Of a stretch of DNA of 64,000 bases, positions 20,729-30,846 are shown in pieces; the first letter of the stretch is position 1; every line of letters begins with the position of its first letter. The notes beneath the pieces were generated by a model. The model saw only the letters and a list, made by a program, of their open reading frames with translations. It had not been told where the DNA came from and ran no database searches. Location of the stretch: positions 7,955,901-8,019,900 of the forward strand of contig OX359196.1 in the NCBI GenBank assembly GCA_947172415.1. The letters are read 5' to 3'. The position numbers were made by a program, and so were the translations under genes. The stretch is from Chondrosia reniformis. Its lineage: Eukaryota > Porifera > Demospongiae > Chondrillida > Chondrillidae.

Positions 20729-21001
20729 TCACTTGTTACTTGACTTGCTACTTCTGAACCTCTTTAGAAAGTCTTGCCACGTTCGTGTGACGTCAGGAAT
20801 GTTGGAATAATTTTGCTGACAATAGACTCCCGAGGCACTACCAATAATAAACCCTAACACAAGGTTTTTACTTAAATGCGCAACAAGAACGCCCGCAAGG
20901 AACGCTTTAGCGACAGTGAGATCAAACACAGACTTCTTTAGCTCTCGCTTTCCAGATCCTTCGCCTTCTTTTGGATAGCTATTATTATTCTGGTCAGCCA
21001 T
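20729..21001 (-). CDS. SLC35A4-microprotein-like small membrane protein
   Basis: Single-exon 90-residue protein. The ATG at 21001 is chosen over 21040 because its context CAAAGATGGCTG is strong and it begins MADQ as in the vertebrate protein. After a charged N-terminus comes AKAFLAGVLVAHLSKN, a hydrophobic GxxxG-type helix LGFIIGSASGVYCQQNY, then a short TWQDFLKRF tail. The order FLAG-x-VA-L, LGF-x-G-x-x-x-G-x-Y, then DFLKRF parallels the microprotein translated from the 5' leader of vertebrate SLC35A4 mRNA, reported at the mitochondrial inner membrane. Here it stands alone; no SLC35A4 transporter lies downstream. The match is by eye over about 60 residues. Confidence 0.72.
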   Translation of the reverse strand: MADQNNNSYPKEGEGSGKRELKKSVFDLTVAKAFLAGVLVAHLSKNLVLGFIIGSASGVYCQQNYSNIPDVTRTWQDFLKRFRSSKSSNK

Positions 21002-21045
21002 CTTTGAAAATGGCCGGCAATATACCAAATAGCGAGTCATGAGAG
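21002..21045. promoter_or_regulatory. 44-bp divergent start-codon spacer
   Basis: Only 44 bp separate the start codons of the small membrane protein (minus) and SLC10A7 (plus), so the two must share a bidirectional promoter with very short or overlapping leaders. The spacer carries AAAATGGCCGG at 21007-21017, a YY1-type core. Confidence 0.6.
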
Positions 21046-23506
21046 ATGCTATCTTCTCTAAGGAAGCATTGGTTTCTGTTGGGAGTTCTCACAGTGATAT
21101 CACTTGCAAAGTGGCAGCCATGGGTCGGGACCAAGGGAGGCCAGTTACATCACCTCCTGTCACCCTCACTACCTCCCGTCACCCTCACTACCCACCTCCT
21201 GTCACCCTCACTACCCACCTCCTGTCACCCTCACTACCCACCTCCTGTCACCCTCACTACCCACCTCCTGTCACCCTCACTACCCACCTCCTGTCACCCT
21301 CACTACCCACCTCCTGTCACCCTCACTACCCACCTCCTGTCACCCTCACTACCCACCTCCTGTCACCCTCACTACCCACCTCCTGTCACCCTCACTACCC
21401 ACCTGCCTACTATGTCTGTATACAGGACCGCTCCTTCCTGAGATTACTGTTAAGTATATTGCAGTATCAATGATATTCTTTTGCAACGGTCTACAATTAA
21501 AGACAGATGTGAGTGAAATAGCCCTCCACCTCGCCCCTTTGTCCTCCACCACGCCCTCCACCCCGCCCCTTTATCCCCTATCTCAGGTCATGTTGAAGGT
21601 TTTGTCGGAGGTCAAAGTTCACCTCTCCATCCAAATCTTCACATTTATATTCATACCTGCTGTCCTTAATGTCATTGTACAAGCTTTGAGAGTGTTAGAT
21701 ATAATCGACCCCCTTCTGCTGCAAGGGTAGGTGGGGAGATCACATGACAGTCGAAAGTAATTTCATTGGTTCACTCGCCTCTCAGATTAACAGTGGTATC
21801 CTGCATGCCACCACCTGTTTCATCGGCTGTCATTCTCACGAGCTCAGTCCTGGTCCAAATGGACGGAGAGGAGAAGGAAGAGGGACAAAAAGCAGTAGCA
21901 GCAGCTGTTTTCAATTCAGTGTTTGGCAGTTTCATGGTACCTATCTTGTAGCATAACTCAAGTGTGGTTACATCTCTTCAGTTGCTCTCACTTCTTTAGG
22001 GAATCATCATATCCCCTCTGCTGGTGCTCAGTTTGGTAAGGGACCACACCCACCCAGTCTAACCACACCCACCCAGTCTCACCACACCCACCCAGTCTCA
22101 CCACACCCACCCAGTCTAACCACACCCACCCAGTCTCACCACACCCACCCAGTCTCACCACACCCACCCAGTCTCACCACACCCACCCAGTCTCACCACA
22201 CCCACCCAGTCTAACCACACCCATCCAGTCTCACCACACCCACCAGTCTCACCACACCCACCAGTCTCACCACACCCACCAGTCTCACCACACCCACCCA
22301 GTCTCACCACACCCACCCAGTCTCACCACACCCACCCAGTCTCACCACACCCACCCAGTCTCACCACACCCACCAGTCTCACCACACCCACCAGTCTCAA
22401 CACACCCACCCAGTCTAACCACACCCACCCAGTCTAACCACACCCACCCAGTCTAACCACACCCACCCAGTCTAACCACACCCACCCAGTCTCACCGCAT
22501 CCATCTTTTTCTAATGGTAGGCTGGAGTGTCCTCAACATTACCATTTGTTGCTATAGTTACCAAACTCTCTATAACAGTGGTTTTGCCATTATTTATTGG
22601 ACAAGTGAGTAACTGTCACATGATGATCATGTGATCTCAGCCACACCTCCTCTCCTTTCAGGTAGTACGTTTCTTCATTAAATCATGTATAGACAAATGG
22701 AATATTCCGTTCAGTCAAATTAGCAGGTACATAGTGCAGTGTTAGCATAGACGTTGCATGACAACCTGTAATGGACCAATCACTGAAGCAACTTTCATTT
22801 TCTGTAGTTTTATTTTATTACTAATTATTTATACAACATTTTGTGACACTTTTACAAGTAAGTTAGCACATGGGGGTCACATGATCTTCACATGACTGTC
22901 ACATGATTTCTCCAGATGACGATGTCACTCTAAGTCCGCTCAGCCTGTTGATAGTAGTGTTAATAAGTAAGTACATTCATAACATAATAATGTCATTCAA
23001 TGTATGCGTAGACTGCATTTGGGGACTGTGCAATTGGTGATCTGATTATGCAATCACTAGTCACTTCCTCTACTTGCTGTAGTTGTAGCACTTCAATGTT
23101 GTCTTTTAGTACTGTCCAATTTAGTATCAAACAAGTCAGTTCTCCATTCAACACAATTTATTTGTGCTAAATGACAGCTGCCCTCCTCCTCTCTTAGGGT
23201 ACTACACTTTTCCCGTCCCCTCTCTGTGTCAGCCATGTTTTGTTCCACACACAAGTCTCTGACACTGGGTAAGTAACATAACTACAAAATAGTTGCCATG
23301 GATACATGATATAGTTGCCATGGTTATATGATATTGTTGCCATGGTTACAGGTATTCCAATGATGAAGATAGTGTTTGCAGGTGAACCAGGTCTCAGTAT
23401 CCTCTCCATTCCACTGCTCATCTACCACCCAACACAGATTCTGTTGGGGGCGGGGCTTGTACCCTTGTTGCAAAAATGGGTTTACCAACCTACAGAGGGC
23501 CAGTAG
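21046..23506 (+). CDS. SLC10A7: SLC10A7-type sodium/bile-acid-cotransporter homologue, 12 exons
   Basis: Multi-pass membrane protein of the SLC10 family. SLC10A7 in vertebrates acts at Golgi/plasma membrane in calcium homeostasis and glycosylation (family knowledge). Exons 21046-21139, 21426-21508, 21587-21726, 21786-21936, 22000-22035, 22521-22604, 22662-22726, 22808-22857, 22916-22966, 23083-23134, 23198-23268 and 23352-23506 sum to 1032 nt, 343 aa, the usual length. Signature stretches are [62 protein letters not shown] and [12 protein letters not shown]. About ten hydrophobic helices are visible. The first intron fits only with a GC donor (GAG/GCCAGT at 21140), a non-canonical but known GC-AG type. 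Introns 1 and 5 are filled by minisatellites. Confidence 0.93.
21160..21403. repeat. 23-bp minisatellite, SLC10A7 intron 1
   Basis: About ten copies of a unit with core CCTCCTGTCACCCTCACTAC. Fills the GC-AG intron between exons 1 and 2. Confidence 0.96.
22045..22500. repeat. 19-bp minisatellite, SLC10A7 intron 5
   Basis: About 24 copies of ACCACACCCACCCAGTCTC, starting within 15 bp of the donor at 22036. Confidence 0.97.
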
Positions 23507-23849
23507 CCATGACAACAGCACAGCTCATCAGTAGCCATGACAACAGCACTAGCCAAATGTAAAGACTACACAAACCCAATCCTTTATTCATAACATTATT
23601 TAAAAATGTTGTTTAAAACTAAATATATGTGCAGACTATGCAGAAGTTATAATTTCAATTACATAATAAGATTTTGAATAATATGAAATTTGTAGTTTTG
23701 ACAAAATATAAATTTATTTTCATTTTCTGTTAAAATTCTTTAATGTTGGCTTGCTTGCAAAGCATGTTCAATAGAGCTGACAATGGTCCTGACGTCAAGC
23801 TATGACAGGTGTGCAGAGAACACAAGTTGCACACAATATCATAGGGAGG
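23507..23849. other. Intergenic, convergent 3' flanks
   Basis: 3' regions of SLC10A7 (plus) and the FE65-like gene (minus). AT-rich at 23590-23740; a short duplicated phrase CAGTAGCCATGACAACAGCA occurs at about 23501-23548. No gene seen. Confidence 0.5.
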
Positions 23850-26800
23850 TTACAGTGAGCTGACCTCGTACTCTGCCTGCTTGAAGACGTGACAGCGATA
23901 CACACCTGATGCCTCCTGGACCACAAATGCCATGTGACCACTGAGGGAGGGGGAGGGGGAGAGGGAGGGGGAGAGGGAGGGGGAGGGGGAGAGGGAGGGG
24001 GAGAGGGAGGGTCATTCAGAACAGGGGAATATATAGAGAATGAAATGCCCTACTCTTTTCCATAGAGGTACTTGATTGACTTGGCTTGATACGTTCTTCT
24101 CTTTGATATTAACTTGCTGGGGTCAAACAGAGTAACTCCTTGTGCGGTCACCTCAAGGTTCACTGTACCAGTCATCATCGCTGTAGAGGATGTCTGAAAT
24201 AGAAATGTAGGAATTTAGTCACGAGTTAGGAAATATGTAGCTACTATATATATATTTGTGGGGGCTATTATTTCATATGGGCTATTATTTGTGGTGGGCT
24301 ATTATTTGTGGGAGCTATTATTTGATTACACTATAAATCTCTGTTCTACTGTGGACACTACTTGACAGAGCTACATGCTTACTGCTATAATTTGTTTGAC
24401 TTCATCAGAATTGTCCATCTGATTGACAACTTGATTGCCAAGGTAGTGCATTGTAAAGTGGGGAATCCCCTCGGGATCCTTTGGACCAGTTGCAGGCTTC
24501 CTTTTGGAGGATAATCTTGTCAACCTTCGGAACCAGGACGGTGACCTTGAGAACTAGCGGAGAGAGGGGCAGGGCTACCATCACATGACAGAGGAGGGGT
24601 GGGACTACTCATCACATGACCATCACATGACAGAGGAGGGACGGGGCTACTCATCACATGACCATCACATGACAGAGGAGGGGCAGGGATACTCATTGAG
24701 TAAGGCTCACCTGAGTTTGTTTAAGCAGTGCCGAGCTAACCTGGGCAGCTTCCTCCGGATGGGTCTCCAGAATGTGCTGGTACCTCTCCTGACAAGCGTG
24801 GTGAAGAGCCAGGGTTATATTTTCGCAGTTTGGTTCACATCGAAATCCATAACACTGGAAGGTTTGGTCTCTGCAGTCTAGAACATACCCACACGTCCTG
24901 GGAAGGGGAGGAGTGAACAGTGGAGGGGGAGGAGTGAACAGTGGAGGGGGAGGAGTGAACATTGGAGGGGGAGGAGTGAACAGTGGAGGGGGAGGAGTGA
25001 ACAGTGGAAGGGGAGGAGTGAACAGTGGAGGGGGAGGAGTGAACAGTGGAAGGGGAGGAGTGAACAGTGGAGGGGGAGGAGTGAACAGTGGAAGGGGAGG
25101 AGTGAACAGTGGAGGGGGAGGAGTGAACAGTGGAGGGGGAGGAGTGAACAGTGGAAGGGGAGGAGTGAACAGTGGAGGGGGAGGAGTGAACAGTGGAGGG
25201 GGAGGAGTGAACAGTGGAAGGGGAGGAGTGAACAGTGGAAGGGGAGAAGTGAACAGTGGAGGGGGAGGGGTGAACAGTGGAAGGGGAGGAGTGAACAGTG
25301 GAGGGGGAGGAGTGAATAGTGGAGGTAAGGCAGAAAATGTACGAGAACGTACTTGTTATTCTCCCCAATTCCTAAAAAGCTAATAAACCTTACGCGATGT
25401 TCAGCTACAGCAACACTAGAAGTCTACAGAAACAATGAAAATAGGGTACATGCCACGCCCACTGTCAGGTACATGCCACGCCCACTTACATCCTTGTCCA
25501 CTATTCTTATAGACTGAGGTGAGATATCGAGGAACACATCCATCCACCTATCCCTGTCCTGTTCCAGTTGGATCAGAGCCTCGTTCACCATGTGCATGCC
25601 TGGGGAGGGGGAGGGAGAGGTAGTGGGACATTTCCACCGTCTACACAGAGCTCTACTTACCAAAGGCTTCGGGCACACTGATGGGTCCCATATAAGAACA
25701 CTCGTGTCTACTGACGTTAACTGAGTTAAGATCTAACGCATCAGATACGGGTGGTACAACCAGCTCTCCATCATCGTCGTCATCTGCCCCACCGTGGTCA
25801 TCTGGGGGAGTTTTGTCAGGGAAACTTCCATTATTGTGACCTCCTGACAAATGCCTTAAGCGGTGATCAGCTGTAATTTCTGAAAGCCACAGAATGCATT
25901 GTATACTAATGCAACCACTCAGGATACTACGTATGTATAGAAGTACCTTTGACTGTTTGAGAGGATATCCCTTTCAAATGACTCATGACCACACCCACAA
26001 AACTCTGAGCAGGGTGGTCTAACCGAAAGACATGACACTTGAACACATTCACATCATTTTCGAGAGCTATATACGCCATGTCCCTAAGTGAGAGATCACA
26101 CGATGGACACACAATGGACACAATGAACACAATGAACACACAATGAACACAATGGACACACAATGGACACAATGAACACACAATGAACACGATGGACACA
26201 CAATGGACACAATGAACACAATGAACACACAATGGACACACAAAATGAAGACACTATTGCTAACCGTTCGTTGTCCCTGCCAACACCAAATACTTTAATG
26301 TCTTTCAGCTCCTGCACTCGAACTAGACTCTTCTTTGATGAATGCAATACACGAAGCTTATGTCCACTGACCTCCAGATAGACTCTCTACCAAAGGTTAA
26401 AGTAGACAGGGTAGGGTACCAGTACGTACACTGGACATGTATGCATATACCTCTATATCAGTAGTTTGAATGTCAACATCGCTTGTATTCAACATTCGTT
26501 GGGAGAGGACCTCGGATATGGCTGCTTGTGCCACGCCCACCATGTTCCCCTCCGTCAGTTCTCCTTCACTCACATCAATCCAACCCAGGTACAGTGCTAC
26601 AAATCTGGTCTGTACGGAGGGTGTCACCTGTGTTGCAGGAATAGAATCACTCTTCTCAATATTTTCTGAACCTATTTCATCATCACTTAATGTTGCCTGC
26701 AAAGGGAGATTAGAGAGGGTGAGAGGGAGAGAGGGGGGAGGGGGAGGGAGGGTGAGAGGGAGAGCAGGGGGAGATTAGAGAGGGTGAGGGAGGGAGAGGG

Positions 26801-28134
26801 GGAGGGAGGGTAAGAGGAGAGAGGGGGGAGATTAGAGAGGGTGAGAGAGGGGGGAGGGGGAGGAGGGAGGGAGGTGACTGACTTACTGGTTCAGAGGAGG
26901 TTGGTTTTGTGAACTGTATTGTTCCTGTGGCAACATGCCAGTATACAGTTTGGTTATTTTCAACCACCGCATTCCACCCTTCAGGAAGTTCAGCCACGAG
27001 AACCTCCTTGACATTGCCACTACCGCTGACATTAGCCCTCCGTTTTGGTGAATGAAAGGTGCTTGCTTTACTCCGTCCCTTGGGAGCACTAAAGGGTATG
27101 GCAATCTCCTCATAGCTTCTATCTTTCATCTTCTTATCATGTTCATTGATCCACATCTGCTGCAGGTAGGGAATGGTGATGGTTGTATAGGAGTGCTGGC
27201 TCAACTCTTCATGCCTCTTCCTCCATCTCTCCTGCACCTCAGACTTGGGAACTCCTTCCTCCTTGTACTTCTGTGGAACTGATTTAGTCTTAGGAGGAAG
27301 TACAGGGGGGAGATCCCCTGAATCCCACTCTAATGAGGGGGGCATGACCCACCCAGCGTCTTTCTTTTTGCCTGCTTCCTGATTCATCTTTGGAGGGATT
27401 GGTGGAGCTGTCATCACATCCATGCCCCCTTTATCGCTCATGTCAACTTTGGTCTTTTTATACCGCACCTCCACCCACTCTGAGGGGTCAGCCAGGTCGT
27501 CTACCTCCATGTCACTGTTGGGAGGGGCTTGCTGGGAGAAACTCAGTTTCGAGTACTTATCTTGCTCTTCTGACTCTACTGCAGTGTCTGGACCTGCACT
27601 ATCAATGTGGGTGGGGTGCTGGAGATGATGATATTCATCTTGAGGAGTGGAGGCGTGGCCAGCAACAGTTGAGGGGGTGTGGTGCTGGAGGTGATGATAT
27701 TCATCTTGAGTGGAGGCGTGGCCAGCAACAGTTGAGGGGGTGGGGCTCATGACATACTCATATTCTTGTTGAATGGAGGCATGGCCATTGACATTTAAAC
27801 TGGTGGGGTGCTGGACATATTGGTACTCATCTTGAGTGGAGGCGTGGCCAGCAGCACTTGAGGGGGTGGGGTGCTGGAGGTGATGATATTCATCTTGAGG
27901 AGTGGAGGCGTGGCCAGCAGCACTTGAGGGGGTGTGGTGCTGGAGATGATGATATTCATCTTGAGTGGAGGCGTGGCCAGCAGCACTTGAGGGGGTGGGG
28001 TGCTGGAGGTGATGATATTCATCTTGAGGAGTGGAGGCGTGGCCATTACCACTTGAGGGGGTTTGGTTCTGGAGGTGATTATATTCATCATCTTGACCAG
28101 CAAGAGGATATTCTTTTTGTTCCAAACGACTCAT
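23850..28134 (-). CDS. FE65/APBB-like adaptor: YxxL repeats, WW, two FE65-type PTB domains plus a third PTB-like domain
   Basis: Cytosolic/nuclear adaptor. Exons 28134-26887, 26696-26451, 26386-26265, 26083-25947, 25879-25661, 25599-25490, 25423-25353, 24897-24711, 24553-24383, 24193-24054 and 23940-23850 sum to 2742 nt, 913 aa. Residues about 8-180 are eight units of DEYHHLQHPTPSSAAGHAST type, each with a YxxL/V. Proline motifs APPIPPK and LPPVLPPK follow. The WW domain (about 380-414) starts LPEGWNAV with YWHVATGT, but the second Trp is Phe (QFTKP). PTB1 (about 443-584) has FVALYLGWIDVSEGEL, KVFGVGRD and FKCHVFR; PTB2 (about 640-770) has HRVRFISFLGIGE and CYGFRCEPN. This WW-PTB-PTB order is FE65. 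A further segment (about 805-913) with IPHFTMHYLGNQVV, LEVTAQGVTLFD and VYRCHVF looks like a third, tensin-like PTB ending early. FE65 proteins bind APP-family tails; the partner here is unknown. Confidence 0.88.
23938..24015. repeat. GA-rich simple repeat, FE65-like last intron
   Basis: Short run of GAGGGAGGGGGA-type units directly beside the acceptor of the final exon. Confidence 0.9.
24905..25320. repeat. 21-bp minisatellite, FE65-like intron 7
   Basis: About 20 copies of GGAGGAGTGAACAGTGGAGG(G/A). On the gene strand this is a polypyrimidine tract of CTCCTCCCC type leading to the acceptor of the exon at 24711-24897. Confidence 0.97.
26100..26245. repeat. Short tandem repeat, FE65-like intron 3
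   Basis: Irregular copies of AATGGACACAATGAACACAC filling the intron inside PTB1. Confidence 0.93.
26705..26875. repeat. GA-rich repeat, FE65-like intron 1
   Basis: Irregular GAGAGGG/GGGGGAGGG repeats filling the intron between the WW exon and the first PTB exon. Confidence 0.93.
27590..28110 (-). repeat. Coding minisatellite: eight 60-66-bp units in exon 1 of the FE65-like gene
   Basis: In-frame units encode DEYHHLQHPTPSSAAGHAST(P)Q variants. Two degenerate units carry DEYQYVQHP and EYEYVMSP, keeping the Tyr-x-x-hydrophobic spacing. Unit length varies by whole codons, so the frame is kept. Confidence 0.93.
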
Positions 28135-28821
28135 TTCTACACAATCAACGAATTACGAATTGCTTGTCAGATTACAAGACTAGGATAATCACTTCTGCTA
28201 ATGAATACCATATTAGGACATGGGACATTTACCATACAACTATTGTAGAGTCTGTAGACTATTCAACAATATCGCTTATCTGATATAGTTGAATGACTCA
28301 ATATTAAGCATTACGTTTTTCCAATAATCTTGGATTCGTCGCTAATGAGCAGAGATACATATAATATCCTAGAAAAGGTATTATTGGAACTGTACACTGT
28401 ACAACTGTATGTGTTAAATGCTATAATGCGCATTGAGTGAAGTAGTCCGTATTATGTAGTGCGCATACGAGTGGAGACTTCTTTGGTACTGAAAGTGTTT
28501 TAATCAACTCGTTCCACTCTGTAGTGGATTTATCTATACGCACACTATTTTGAAAGGCGTGTGTCTTAAACGCGTTATACACATTAATCTAATGCTTTGA
28601 AAACTCATTAAATGACTGCCCGCTAATAACTGATCCTTACCCAATTGTAAATCTGATATATATATCCTTGAACTCTCACTTTCACTACACTAAACAACCG
28701 GACACAGAATAACGCAAAATACGTACGTAAGTTATCGCACACGTTTCTGCGTTACCGATTACATTCCTTGTGCCCTTCTCTTTACTTACATCTGTATTCC
28801 GACCCTGCAGTGAATGTCGCT
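28135..28821. promoter_or_regulatory. Divergent flank of the FE65-like gene and FAXDC2
   Basis: 687-bp spacer between two start codons pointing apart, presumably holding both promoters. It is AT-rich with no TATA box I would trust, and no coding signal. Confidence 0.45.
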
Positions 28822-30554
28822 ATGGCTCCGACAGTAGAGAGGGGAAGTTGGAGAGGCGCGCTACTGCGAGCGCTTGTCACGACATGTACAATGCTGTTTG
28901 TTTTCGCCGCCTTCCGCAACTCCATGACGTGGTACCTGGATAAGGTTTGGAACGGATCTCGCTCCTTCTGGTCCTACATTTGGGGACAACTGTACGCAGC
29001 CTCTGGCGAGAGTGACTTTATTATGGCTGTACCAAGTAAGTACCAGCTTTAGTCACACTGCTTCATTGCACTGTCTGGCATGGAGGGTGTATGACGTAGA
29101 ACAACTGATTTCTGTTTAGTTAATTTGACGTTTGGATTTCTTCTGTTCACCTTTATGAACGGACTGTTCATATTTGTGGACAATGTCGGTTGGCCGAGAT
29201 GGTTCTACCGGTACAAGATTCAGGAGACAGTCAATGCTCCAGTAAGTTCCCACGCGTACTGATTGTTCGAGTGTAAGAATATTGTGTATTCAACTCTTGT
29301 CATGTGTGTAAGTTGAAATTGACCTTTACTTCTTACACAATACACACCTTCCCCACAGTGGAACATTTTCATTTTCGAAACTCCCAATCCTTTAAAGTCA
29401 TTGCCTCCACTTGATTGTCAGCACTGATCATGTACTTGGGGAAGGGAGGGGAGGGGTCTGAGAGGGTGTGTCTGGAGGAGGCTTGAGGAGTGTGCCAAAT
29501 TGGTGGACGCGTGTTGGTTACTACATAGTCTTCCCAGATGAAGGTTTCTATAGTAACCACTTTCTGGTTAACCTTTTGCCTGCACTAGAGTATATCCCCT
29601 ATTCCATACCACTTCACTTGTGTTAATAGGAAGATAGTAGGATGTCAATTTAACATTGAATTACTTTGACCTGTCTACATATACAAGTATAGGTACATCA
29701 CACTGTTCAATGGTTGCCATGGTTACTTCCTAGGTTAGTAAGGCCAAGTATATCAAGACGGTGAAGCTGGTTGCATTCAATTCGCTGGTGACCAACCTAC
29801 TCTTTACGGTGGTAGTGTACCCCATTTCTAAATGGCGGGGAACCCCCTTTGGCTACGAGCTCCCCTCGTTCTATCGTGTCATCATTGATCTGGCAGTGTT
29901 TGCTCTGTGTCTGGAGGTAGGCTTTTACTACTCTCACAGGTGAGTCCTCATGAGCACCTCACAAGTATACCTCTCTCTGTGTGTACGTACCTCTCTCTGT
30001 GTGTGTTGCATATCTGTAGGTTGCTCCATCATCCCAAGTTTTACAGGTACATTCACAAGGTGCATCACGAGTGGACTGCACCAGTTAGTATTGTCAGTAT
30101 ATACGCTCACCCTCTGGAGCACGTCATGTCCAATCTGATCCCCATCTACTTGGGACCTCTCCTGATGGGGTCACACCTCTTTGTTCAGTGGCTCTGGCTC
30201 TTCATTGCAATATTCAACACCACACACACACACTCGGGCTTCCACCTACCGTTCATGCCATCTTCTGAGGCACACGACTACCATCACTCCAAGTTAGTCC
30301 CTCCAGGTCAAGACGTACCTGGTATTGCCATTGTGCGATTGTGTATGCACTGTATATCTGTCCCTCTGAACAGGTTCACAAACAACTTTGGTGCTCTGGG
30401 CATTCTGGATCGACTCCATGGAACAGACCTGGACTTTAGGAGACAGATCAATAGCAAACGTCACTTTACGCTCACTGGAATGGCTTCTGCCAAAGAACTG
30501 ATTCCTGATCCAAAGATGCAGATGCCAAAAAAACAAGTGTTCCAGTTTGAATGA
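28822..30554 (+). CDS. FAXDC2: Fatty-acid hydroxylase/sterol desaturase superfamily membrane enzyme, FAXDC2-like
   Basis: Di-iron membrane oxygenase of the ER, family of C4-sterol methyl oxidase and lathosterol oxidase. Exons 28822-29035, 29120-29241, 29734-29939, 30020-30292 and 30374-30554 sum to 996 nt, 331 aa. Four to five hydrophobic segments surround the three histidine clusters that bind iron: YYSHRLLHH, HKVHHEW and HDYHHSKF. YRYKIQ upstream and LDRLHGTD downstream are typical of the FAXDC2 branch. All expected His residues are present. The start at 28822 (ATGGCTCCG) is the first ATG in frame. Substrate is unknown; a sterol role is inferred from the superfamily. It ends 292 bp before the F-box/WD40 gene on the same strand. 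Confidence 0.9.
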
Positions 30555-30846
30555 TCATCAGTCATGTAGTGTAGTATACGTAGATACAACATAGGTAGTC
30601 TTTTCATGCTCTAGCTTACCAGTCCATTTGTAATTTTATATAAAACAAGTTTAATTTTTAGATATTGTATAAACTGTCTTTTTCTTTAGTGTATAAAGGA
30701 AAACTTGTGTAATGGTAGACGAGTATATCGCAAACTGTATACAAATGACAGATACACATTAATAAACAGACGCGTCTAGTTTGTCGTCATGGTGAAGTAA
30801 AAATGGCTACCAGGTAGTCTATCGCTTAGGATTAGTGTTTTGAAAT

